13,683 nucleotides of DNA from assembly GCA_900551605.1 (NCBI GenBank), contig URWS01000007.1, forward strand, positions 1-13,683, given 5' to 3'. Below are positions 7,031 to 13,656 of the stretch, in pieces. The notes under the pieces are model-generated. The model ran no database searches. It saw nothing but the letters and a program-made list of their open reading frames with translations, and was not told where the DNA came from. This stretch comes from an uncultured Collinsella sp. (lineage in GTDB: Bacteria > Actinomycetota > Coriobacteriia > Coriobacteriales > Coriobacteriaceae). Both the position numbers and the translations under genes were made by a program. Position 1 is the stretch's first letter; the number at the start of each line of letters is the position of its first letter.

Positions 7031-7918
7031 GTGGTTGATGGGGATGCTCACTCTGAGCTTCTTTCTGCTGATTGGAATCAGGAATGGATGCGTCTGCAGG
7101 CCGCTCGGCATCGGGCTGATGATTCTTTTGAGTGGGATAAGCGGGCTCGACATTTTCGTCCGTTGGAGACTGCCCCATATGCTCGGGATTTTATGAAATT
7201 GCTGGCGCTTGAGCCCGGTGAATCGGTGCTGGATATGGGATGTGGGGCTGGGTCGATTGCTATTCCGCTTGCGCAAGACGGGCATCCCGTGATTGCAGCT
7301 GATTTTTCCCCTGCCATGTTGGGCACCCTTGATGCTGGCATTGAGTACTATGGGCTCGAGGACCTGATTACGCCGCTTGAACTTGCTTGGGACGATGATT
7401 GGGATTTGGTTGGGCCGGTTGCCAAGACTGTGGATGTTGCCTTTGCCAGTCGTTCCGTCACCACCAATGACCTAAAAGGCGCGCTTGCCAAGCTCGACCG
7501 CACGGCTCGCCGGCGTTGTGCCGTCACGATGGTCGCCAACTCCAGCCCGCGCTATGACCTGCACGTGATGAACGCCATTGGCGCCTCGGTTACCTGCAGT
7601 AATGGCTTTGTGTATGCCTTTAACATTCTCATTCAGATGGGTGCCCTGCCGCAGGTTACGTACTTTGAATCGCCTCGTCGCGACACCTTCGATAGCCTTG
7701 AGGCGGGCGTAGCGGACTTCTCCCGTATGCTCGAACATGGCAACGAGGATAAAATCGACCGTCTGCGCGACTACATCGCCCAGCACATGGTCGAGAATCC
7801 CCATGCCGGCGAGCCGGGATCCAAGGGCGTGCCGCAAGGGCGCTACATGCTCGACCACGTCCGCAAGGTCCGTTGGGCGTTTATTGCATGGGAGCCGGTC
7901 TCTTCGAGCTGTCCATAG
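7031..7918 (+). CDS. Class I SAM-dependent methyltransferase, substrate unknown
   Basis: A 295-residue soluble protein that should transfer a methyl group from S-adenosylmethionine; the acceptor is unknown. The Rossmann motif I is V66-L-D-M-G70-C-G72-A-G74, and the acidic residue after strand 2 is Asp91 in IAADFSP. The N-terminal segment WNQEWMRLQAARH followed by WDKRARHF resembles a recurring subgroup of anaerobe methyltransferases, but I cannot assign a role from it. I take GTG 7031 as start because of the AGGAGG 7 nt upstream. Starting at ATG 6971 would add a 20-residue hydrophobic stretch mimicking a membrane anchor. Codons up to about 7440 often end in T (GAT, GCT, TCT), unlike the later part and unlike the neighbours, which prefer C or G. 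It stands apart from the metH operon, behind the palindrome. Confidence 0.8.
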   Translation: MVDGDAHSELLSADWNQEWMRLQAARHRADDSFEWDKRARHFRPLETAPYARDFMKLLALEPGESVLDMGCGAGSIAIPLAQDGHPVIAADFSPAMLGTLDAGIEYYGLEDLITPLELAWDDDWDLVGPVAKTVDVAFASRSVTTNDLKGALAKLDRTARRRCAVTMVANSSPRYDLHVMNAIGASVTCSNGFVYAFNILIQMGALPQVTYFESPRRDTFDSLEAGVADFSRMLEHGNEDKIDRLRDYIAQHMVENPHAGEPGSKGVPQGRYMLDHVRKVRWAFIAWEPVSSSCP

Positions 7919-8100
7919 ACCGCTTTCGGCTGCCGTACACGTCCGCCTGCAACCCGCGCTGTTCTCCCGCTCGGCATCCGCATTCTTTTTGAACTGGGCA
8001 AACACGCCCCACACCACGCCGTTCCTGCGCTATCGTGGGACAGCTCACGTAGATTAAGGCCCCATCGCGGGGCGCCCCATAACATAGAAAGCGAGAACCC

Positions 8101-8400
8101 ATGGCACTGACAGGAGCCCAGGTCAAGCAGCTTCGCAGCATGGCCCATCACCTCAACCCCGCCATCATCATCGGCAAGTCCGACATCAACGAGGGCACCG
8201 TCGAGCAGACGGTCGCCTACCTGGAGAAGCACGAGCTCGTTAAGTGCTCCGTACTCGATGGTTCCAGTCTTTCTGCCCGCGAGGCCGCCGAAGAGCTTGC
8301 CGATCGCTGCCATGCCGAGGTCGTCCAGGTTATCGGCCGCAAGTTCTCGCTGTATCGTGAGTCCTCGCGCAAGGACATCGAGAAGATTAAGCTCGTCTAA
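8101..8400 (+). CDS. yhbY: YhbY family CRM-domain RNA-binding protein
   Basis: A 99-residue protein made of a single CRM domain, the family associated with ribosomal large-subunit assembly. It aligns over its full length with E. coli YhbY: LTGAQVKQLRSMAHHLNPAIIIG at the start, EKHELVKC in the middle and VVQVIGRKFSLYR near the end. The exposed loop that is normally G-x-x-G reads G25-K-S-D28, so the second glycine is replaced by aspartate. The ATG at 8101 gives the standard N-terminus, although the upstream sequence (GAAAGCGAG) is only a weak ribosome site. The preceding 182 nt contain a small GCCCC (8059-8063) / GGGGC (8069-8073) hairpin and no clear promoter. The gene ends in a strong terminator and converges on the regulator gene. 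Confidence 0.88.
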   Translation: MALTGAQVKQLRSMAHHLNPAIIIGKSDINEGTVEQTVAYLEKHELVKCSVLDGSSLSAREAAEELADRCHAEVVQVIGRKFSLYRESSRKDIEKIKLV

Positions 8401-8438
8401 GAGCCAACGATCCGGCGAGCCAACATACATCAAGCTTG

Positions 8439-8471
8439 TGAGCGTCCGAGCAATTCGGACGCTCATTTTTT
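8439..8471 (+). terminator. Intrinsic terminator of yhbY
   Basis: TGAGCGTCCGA (8439-8449) pairs perfectly with TCGGACGCTCA (8455-8465) around GCAAT, followed by six T (8466-8471). On the plus strand this is a textbook intrinsic terminator. Its T-run overlaps the stop codon (8470-8472) of the convergent regulator gene. On the minus strand no T-run follows the stem, so it should not end the regulator transcript efficiently. Confidence 0.9.
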
Positions 8472-11469
8472 ATCGCTCGACGAGCACGCGGTTAAGCCTG
8501 CCCTCGACCAAGCGCTCGTACAGACGCCGCGTCTCGGGCTCGGGCACGCCATTGACCTGCTCCCTCAGGTGATGCATATGCCCACTGTACAGCTCGACGA
8601 TATCGCGTCGTCGCCCCGCCGCGCCGTAGACGCGCATAGCGCAACGCACCATGTCCTCGCGCGCCGTCTCTTGCCGCAGCCCCGACTCCACCAGCCATAC
8701 CGCCGACTGCAGGTCATTTTCTTCTAGGGCGGCATTCGCGCCCCGAATCATGCAGTCGATATACTTCGATTCCATAATGCGCCTCATACGCAAAAAGTAG
8801 GTGGGATTACAGCCATTGGGAACATACAACGGGCCGGCGTAAAGCTGCTCGATCTTAAGGCACAGCTCGATCAGATGGGGCCCGCGCGCACCCGTGCGAT
8901 TTCCCAAAACTTCGCGGCTTATCTGATCAAACAACCGCACGTCGGTCTTGACGTAATCGCCGTTAAGCCCAATGCACTCGTTTTGGATCAGCACACACGA
9001 CTTGCCGTCCGGTGTCGGCCCCAAGGCCGAACGCAGGCGCGATATCGTCGAGTACAGATTGTTACGAGCGCTATTGAACTCGGCGTGGGGCCACAGCTCC
9101 ATAGCCAGCGTCTCGCGGTCGACCAGCGCATCCATGCCCAGCGCAAGCCGCTCGGCAAGCGTCGCCGCTTTCTTGCGGCGCCACATCTTATCCGTGATGG
9201 GAAACCCGTCGCGCTCGGCGCGAAACGCCCCAAACATGCGAATCTCGATATGGCCAATCGCATCGACACCCTCGGCATCGCCGGCCTGGAACAGACGCTC
9301 GCCTTCGCCCTCAAAGTCGTCACGCAGCGAATACCGCGACAGCTCGCGCACCGGGAGCTTCTTTCGAATTCTAGCAGCCGGCTCACCCAGACAATGCATC
9401 GCAAGACGCGCAAACAGCCGATACGACGGATCCAAAATCCCTGGGCGGTTCATGGACATCCAGGCTGCAAGGTCGCTATCGCGGCCAGCGGAGGCCAAAT
9501 GCAGCGCCACCATCCAAGCCTCGGCACCACCGACCTGCGTCCGACTCAAATCGAGCAGCTCTGCCTCTTCACGCACCGATACCATCGATGTATTGCGTAA
9601 GTACGCCGCGCGCTCTAGCAGCAGTGCGTTGTCGCGTATGTATCCAATCGATTCCTCGGCAAGCCTGAGCACCTGCACCGCACGGAATTTGGCATTGACC
9701 GGACGCCCCTCGACCAGCGACTGCCAGCCTTCCAGTATCAAGCCAAACAACTGGACTTGATTGTCACGCACACGCACGGCAAAACGGTCGAGCTCATTGA
9801 ATGCCTGCTCGTCGGTCACCGGCATGCCGGCAAACAGGCGCCGCGCCGATAATACCATGCGCACCCAGATGGCGAGTGCTCGGATGTCACGCGCTTCGAG
9901 TGCCTCGAGCGTCAGGGCCATCTCGTCATCACGCTCGTCAGTCCCTGCATACGACCCATCAAATAGCTCCGTCAACATGCGGTCCGCCCGCACAAACGTC
10001 CTCGCGATATCGAGCTCACAATCGTAGGCCTTATCCGTTTTGAGCCCCGCGAGGATCTCACCACCCTTCGCCCGCTCGGTCAGCCCATGCTTTATCTCGA
10101 CATGTGCGGACAGCATGTCGAGTGCGGCACAGGACGCCTCACTTTCCAACGCTGTATGACTTGCCGGAAGCCCCAGACCACTATCTCCATAACAGGCGGC
10201 CGTAAACGCGTGCGCCACCTTCCACGACACGGGATCGAGCTCGCAAATCGCTTGCTCGCCCGCACGCTCGATAATTGAGGCCATATACCGCGCGAGCTTT
10301 GTATTGGAGACGCTCACCGCCGCCAGATAGATGCCGAGCGCCTCGTCAGGCGTCGGCTCCGATGCCTTACCATCTGCCTCGGTCTTTCCCAGCGCCGCGC
10401 GGCAGACATCCACTCCATGCCCCGTCAGGGCCAGATCGACCCCATACTGCCCGGCAAGCTCCAACACCGCACTGCGGTCCAAAAACGCGTCGGCGAGGTC
10501 CATCGCGGTATCGCAGCGCCCCGCTTTAATCAATATACGCGCCGCCCGTACAACGAGTTCGGGGCGAATTTCGGCGACCAGCTTGCGCAATCGCAGGCGC
10601 GCGTTGTCCTCGGTACCCAAGCAGGTAAAGCTCCGGTCTGCCGGATCAACGCCAAAAATGGGATAATCGCGGACGAGATAGGACTGGTCAATCGCCGAAA
10701 GCCTAACACCGCAAGCCTCGAGCTCCGAAATATTGCCCTCACCCATTAAGACCATCAAGCATGCCACACTAAACAGGGCGTTGTTCTCGAGCGACGCCAG
10801 GTCAACAAGTGCCGCACCGTAGATATTGACGATCTCGTTTTCGAGCATCTGGGCAACGTCTCCCTGCCCGTATAGTCCCGACTGCATAGCCGAGACGAGC
10901 TCGGGCACGCCCTGCGTAAGCTGATAGAAGTCGAGCGATGTGCTGATCGAAAACGCCGATGCCCACGCCGAATACTCATAGGCATGCACCTTGAGCATCT
11001 GCGCGTTGACTTTAATCGAATCGCCCAGTCCATGAATCAGCTGGCGATTCGAGGGACGGCAGCTCATAAAGACCCCAACCCCCATAGCACGCAGGCTTCG
11101 GATTCGGTCGATCAGCTCCTCGGTCTCGCTCTGGCTGAGGTTAGGCACGTTATCGATTGCGATCAGGGAGTGCGGCTTGTCCTTAAGCTCTTCGGTAACG
11201 ACCTCGAGCTGCATAAACACCTCGCGCCCAATGGCGCGGTCTGCCTCAATGATCCGCACGGGACCTCGCGTCGGATCGTTTTTAACCTCTTGGGCATACT
11301 GCAGCAGCACCGAGGTTTTCCCAAAGCCATCAGGCGCGTAGAGGACTACGATGCCGGCCTTTCGGCCCTTGGCGATAAGTTCGTTCATCAAGCGATCGCG
11401 CCGCACCGTATAACTACTGCCCAGCGGCATAAGCTCGAGGTCGTCCGTATTGCCCAAATCGTTAACCAT
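8470..11469 (-). CDS. Large ATPase-BTAD transcriptional regulator (STAND/MalT-like N-terminus, SARP-like C-terminus)
   Basis: A 999-residue cytoplasmic protein, probably a ligand- or partner-sensing transcription factor. Residues 45-52 are APDGFGKT, the MalT-type P-loop, and SLIAIDNV (101-108) fits the Walker B strand. About 200-740 is a long helical, TPR-like region without a recognised ligand site. Residues about 740-815 form an OmpR-like winged helix (IEIRMFGAF, then RRKKAATLAERLAL, ELWP and NLYSTISRLRSALG). The remaining 180 or so are a BTAD-like helical domain (LYAGPLYVP, MIRGANAALEENDLQSAVWL). In AfsR-type proteins the DNA-binding plus BTAD unit comes first; here it is last, in the position where MalT carries its LuxR helix-turn-helix. 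GAGGAG lies 5 nt before the ATG at 11467-11469. The target genes are unknown. Confidence 0.82.
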   Translation of the reverse strand: MVNDLGNTDDLELMPLGSSYTVRRDRLMNELIAKGRKAGIVVLYAPDGFGKTSVLLQYAQEVKNDPTRGPVRIIEADRAIGREVFMQLEVVTEELKDKPHSLIAIDNVPNLSQSETEELIDRIRSLRAMGVGVFMSCRPSNRQLIHGLGDSIKVNAQMLKVHAYEYSAWASAFSISTSLDFYQLTQGVPELVSAMQSGLYGQGDVAQMLENEIVNIYGAALVDLASLENNALFSVACLMVLMGEGNISELEACGVRLSAIDQSYLVRDYPIFGVDPADRSFTCLGTEDNARLRLRKLVAEIRPELVVRAARILIKAGRCDTAMDLADAFLDRSAVLELAGQYGVDLALTGHGVDVCRAALGKTEADGKASEPTPDEALGIYLAAVSVSNTKLARYMASIIERAGEQAICELDPVSWKVAHAFTAACYGDSGLGLPASHTALESEASCAALDMLSAHVEIKHGLTERAKGGEILAGLKTDKAYDCELDIARTFVRADRMLTELFDGSYAGTDERDDEMALTLEALEARDIRALAIWVRMVLSARRLFAGMPVTDEQAFNELDRFAVRVRDNQVQLFGLILEGWQSLVEGRPVNAKFRAVQVLRLAEESIGYIRDNALLLERAAYLRNTSMVSVREEAELLDLSRTQVGGAEAWMVALHLASAGRDSDLAAWMSMNRPGILDPSYRLFARLAMHCLGEPAARIRKKLPVRELSRYSLRDDFEGEGERLFQAGDAEGVDAIGHIEIRMFGAFRAERDGFPITDKMWRRKKAATLAERLALGMDALVDRETLAMELWPHAEFNSARNNLYSTISRLRSALGPTPDGKSCVLIQNECIGLNGDYVKTDVRLFDQISREVLGNRTGARGPHLIELCLKIEQLYAGPLYVPNGCNPTYFLRMRRIMESKYIDCMIRGANAALEENDLQSAVWLVESGLRQETAREDMVRCAMRVYGAAGRRRDIVELYSGHMHHLREQVNGVPEPETRRLYERLVEGRLNRVLVER

Positions 11470-11504
11470 GCCCGCTCCTCAACTCGACCACATGGACACC
11501 GTAA

Positions 11505-11528
11505 CGCTAGACCATATGTATCGCTAGA
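11505..11528 (-). promoter_or_regulatory. Direct heptamer repeat upstream of the BTAD regulator
   Basis: On the minus strand TCTAGCG occurs twice, at 11522-11528 and 11505-11511, separated by 10 nt, 36-59 nt before the regulator start codon. SARP-type regulators bind direct heptamers, and the known DnrI-type consensus TCGAGxx differs at one of its five fixed positions. However, those repeats have an 11- or 22-nt period and this one is 17. ATCGCT (11520-11525) with AGCGAT (11536-11541) adds an overlapping inverted repeat. Autoregulation is only a possibility. Confidence 0.35.
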
Positions 11529-11853
11529 TGAATAGAGCGATGCTACGGTTTAGGATGTTTGTTGGTACGCAAATGGCAAGTTTTTGTTCAGCGTGGTCCG
11601 ATTGAAACTTATCCCCCAACCAATCAGTCTTTGCGCAGGTCAATGCGCTTGCCAGCTTGTCCCATCCTTTGGCAGTGTACCTCAAATGAGCGCTGTTCAA
11701 TTGTGTTGCGCAACTCACCTAGCGCCAGCTACCGTCTGCGACCTTTTCATAGCATTTATGCATAGTATCTGTTATGGAATGAATCATGCTGCACCAGACG
11801 CACCCGTCCAGTTCGCGGCCAGATTTTCGTCAAGCACACGGCGCGCGCTCAGC
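11529..11853. other. Intergenic region between regulator and nagB, no gene seen
   Basis: This 325-nt stretch is richer in A and T than the genes around it. Apart from the AGCGAT half-repeat at 11536-11541, it contains a perfect 10-bp palindrome, GTTGCGCAAC (11705-11714), and a GCAT-TT-ATGC repeat near 11753-11762. Short open frames exist on both strands, but none has a ribosome site or a recognisable protein. It probably includes the regulator's promoter, which I could not place with confidence. Confidence 0.4.
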
Positions 11854-11881
11854 AAAAAGGCCCCCGCAAAGCGGAGGCCTT
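11854..11881 (-). terminator. Intrinsic terminator of nagB
   Basis: Read on the minus strand, AAGGCCTCCGC (11881-11871) pairs with GCGGGGGCCTT (11867-11857) around TTT, with one mismatch in eleven. A run of five T (11858-11854) follows. It lies 32 nt after the nagB stop codon. Confidence 0.88.
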
Positions 11882-11913
11882 AGGCAAGGCTATGTCGAGC
11901 TGCAGGATTCGCG

Positions 11914-12642
11914 CTACTCGCAGAGCGAAAGGGCGGCCTCGTCGGCAACGACAACGCAGTTGGTGTGCAGCTGCAGAATCGAAGCCGGGCACTCGGGCGT
12001 AACCGGACCATAGCACATGTCATGCACGGCCTGAGCCTTGGCCTCGCCGTTGGCGACGACCAGGATCATGCGGGCATACATGATGGTCTGGGTACCCATG
12101 GTGTAGGCCTGACGGGGAACATCGTCGATGCTGTCGAACAGGCGGCTGTTGGCCTGAATGGTGCTCTCGGTGAGGTCGACGCAGTGCGTGCCCTTGGAGA
12201 AGTGGTCATCGGGCTCGTTGAAGCCGATGTGGCCGTTGTTGCCAATACCGAGCAGCTGCAGATCCGGGTAACCGGCCTCGGCGACAATCTTGTCGTACTC
12301 AGAGCAGGCAGCGGCGGCGTCGGGGTTGGAACCGTCGGGCACATGCGTGTTGTTCAGGTCGATGTTGATGTGATCGAAGAAGTTCTCACGCATGAAATAG
12401 TGATAGCTCTGGGGATCGTCGTGCGAAAGGCCGCGATACTCGTCCAGGTTGTAGGTGCTGACCTCGGCAAAGTCGACGTCGCCCTTCTCGTACCAAGCAG
12501 CGAGCTGCTTGTAGGCACCGATCGGGGTGGAGCCGGTGGCAAGGCCCAGCACACAGTCGGGCTTGAGGATAACCTGCGCCGAGATGATATTAGCGGCCTT
12601 GCGGCTCATATCCTCGTAGTCTTTAGCTTTAATGATCTTCAT
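11914..12642 (-). CDS. nagB: Glucosamine-6-phosphate deaminase
   Basis: Converts glucosamine-6-phosphate to fructose-6-phosphate and ammonia, the step that sends amino sugars into glycolysis. The protein is 242 residues, normal for the family. Motifs are LGLATGSTP (phosphate-binding loop, residues 32-40), NLDEYRGL with Asp67 at the position of the E. coli proton-shuttling Asp72, and GIGNNGHIGFNEP (132-144) with His138 and Glu143. At the position of E. coli Asp141 there is Asn136, as I recall for Bacillus-type enzymes, so I do not read it as inactivating. The ATG at 12640-12642 follows GAAAGGA at a 6-nt spacing; an upstream in-frame extension to 12993 runs into the EIIA gene and is rejected. 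It has its own terminator. Confidence 0.93.
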   Translation of the reverse strand: MKIIKAKDYEDMSRKAANIISAQVILKPDCVLGLATGSTPIGAYKQLAAWYEKGDVDFAEVSTYNLDEYRGLSHDDPQSYHYFMRENFFDHINIDLNNTHVPDGSNPDAAAACSEYDKIVAEAGYPDLQLLGIGNNGHIGFNEPDDHFSKGTHCVDLTESTIQANSRLFDSIDDVPRQAYTMGTQTIMYARMILVVANGEAKAQAVHDMCYGPVTPECPASILQLHTNCVVVADEAALSLCE

Positions 12643-12891
12643 TACGCGTCCTTTCTCGTACAAGAGAGGCAAGGCTCCCTTACAAGCACTTGCCCGCGGC
12701 CCGCGTCGGCCGCAACCAACGTGTGCGGCCACCAGGGCGAGGTCGCGTAATGTATGTGTCTCGTGTCTAGCCGCGTCGAGGCCCCTGCCCGTCCACGGTG
12801 ACCCGAAGCTGTTTAGCCTCGGACGTTTCCCATCTTGCCACGGAGGGCGTCCTCTTTCAAGGGCGCCCTCCGTAAACGTGTTTGAATTGTA
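12643..12891 (-). promoter_or_regulatory. Possible structured leader of nagB
   Basis: The 271-nt gap between EIIA and nagB holds no gene. On the minus strand a TACAAT -10-like hexamer (12891-12886) lies just after the EIIA stop, without a good -35. A transcript from there would carry a leader of about 240 nt with several hairpins: the one at 12840-12873, GGCCGCA (12708-12714) with TGCGGCC (12724-12730), and GGCAAG (12668-12673) with CTTGCC (12689-12694), the last close to the ribosome site. I recognise no known riboswitch class in it. Confidence 0.3.
12840..12873 (-). promoter_or_regulatory. Stable hairpin downstream of EIIA, no T-run
   Basis: ACGGAGGGCG (12840-12849) and CGCCCTCCGT (12864-12873) are perfect 10-bp complements, extended inward by a wobble and three more pairs. 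On the minus strand it is followed by GGCAAGATGG, not by T residues. It may stabilise the EIIA mRNA end, act as a Rho-dependent terminator or belong to a nagB leader. Confidence 0.55.
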
Positions 12892-12913
12892 GGCTAATGG
12901 CCACGTGCACTTG

Positions 12914-13411
12914 CTAGCGCTCGCGAGCAACGATGAGCTGGTCCATCTCTTCGACATGCACACCAACGGAGCCCTTGATACTCGAGAACTCAACGGAGTT
13001 GCACACCAAGATGGGAACCGTCACATCGTAGCCCTCGGCAGCAATTGCCTCGCGATCGAACTCAATGAGTACATCGCCCTTATGGACGATGTCACCCACT
13101 TGCGCATGTACGGTAAAGTGCTTGCCCTCGAGCTGAACAGTGTCCAAGCCAACGTGGATGAGCACGTCCAAGCCATCGACCGTGTTGAGCGCAACGGCGT
13201 GTCCCGTGGGAAAAATGGCCTCGACCTTGGCGTCTGCCGGCGCAATCACGCGCGTACCCGTAGGCTGAATCGCCACGCCCTGGCCCAAAAGGCCGGTGGC
13301 AAATGTCTGGTCATTGACCTCGGACAACGGAATGACGTCGCCCGAGATGGGAGCATCCAGCGTAAGGACTCGACCACGCATACCAAAAGACCTTAGGACT
13401 TTAGTGAACAT
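12914..13411 (-). CDS. PTS glucose-family EIIA domain protein (crr-like)
   Basis: A 165-residue single-domain EIIA of the glucose family. It accepts phosphate from HPr and passes it to a membrane EIIB-EIIC partner; free EIIA-Glc proteins can also regulate other systems. The hallmarks are APISGDVIPLSEVND (20-34), GTRVIAPADAKVEAIFPTGHA with His71, and the active-site histidine His86 in LIHVGLDTVQLEG, matching E. coli His75 and His90. No EIIB or EIIC domain is encoded here, so its transporter lies elsewhere. I prefer ATG 13411 (MFTKVLRSFG), behind a GGGGGAG stretch that sits unusually close to it; ATG 13381 is an alternative 10 codons in. It lies between glmM and nagB on the same strand, suggesting a link to amino-sugar or glucose supply. 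Confidence 0.9.
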   Translation of the reverse strand: MFTKVLRSFGMRGRVLTLDAPISGDVIPLSEVNDQTFATGLLGQGVAIQPTGTRVIAPADAKVEAIFPTGHAVALNTVDGLDVLIHVGLDTVQLEGKHFTVHAQVGDIVHKGDVLIEFDREAIAAEGYDVTVPILVCNSVEFSSIKGSVGVHVEEMDQLIVARER

Positions 13412-13482
13412 GCTCCCCCTCGGACATACCAATCGACCAAAATAGCCTTAACAGTTTACCACTTGGCACTCGTTTTTGACCA

Positions 13483-13656
13483 TTAGGGAAGTTCGCGCTT
13501 GACAACCTCGACGATGTCGTCGACAACGCGCTGGGTCAGCTCGTGCGTCTCGGCCTCGGCCATAACGCGGACCAGCGGCTCGGTACCGCTCGAGCGCACC
13601 AAGATGCGGCCGCGACCATTGAGCTCCTTCTCGGCGGCAGCGACGGCATCCCAGAT
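13483..13656 (-). CDS. glmM: Phosphoglucosamine mutase, C-terminal fragment (5' end missing)
   Basis: GlmM interconverts glucosamine-6-phosphate and glucosamine-1-phosphate on the way to UDP-GlcNAc and peptidoglycan. Only 57 C-terminal residues are genomic, from [17 protein letters not shown] to VKRELP. They include the phosphate-binding loop [12 protein letters not shown] of the last domain of the hexose-phosphate mutase family, followed by AEAE, which favours GlmM over other mutases. The full protein would be about 445 residues. The reading frame continues to 13671 as MYKRQ, but those five codons are adapter, not gene. The stop is TAA at 13483-13485, 71 nt before the EIIA start on the same strand, so an operon is plausible. 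Confidence 0.85.
   Translation of the reverse strand: MWDAVAAAEKELNGRGRILVRSSGTEPLVRVMAEAETHELTQRVVDDIVEVVKRELP

Noticed and set aside
6804..7038. Small plus-strand open frames across the palindrome's right arm and beyond
   Set aside because: No ribosome site, no recognisable protein, and they translate the palindrome arm. They also overlap the likely promoter and ribosome site of the methyltransferase.
11505..11516. DasR/NagR-type operator in the regulator promoter
   Set aside because: The minus strand reads TGGTCTAGCGTT, which shares TGGTCTAG with the known dre palindrome, but the second half is wrong and no similar site lies before nagB.
12643..12993. Upstream extension of nagB to 12993
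   Set aside because: The added residues are unrelated to NagB and run into the EIIA gene; MKIIKAKDY at 12642 is the family start with a good ribosome site.
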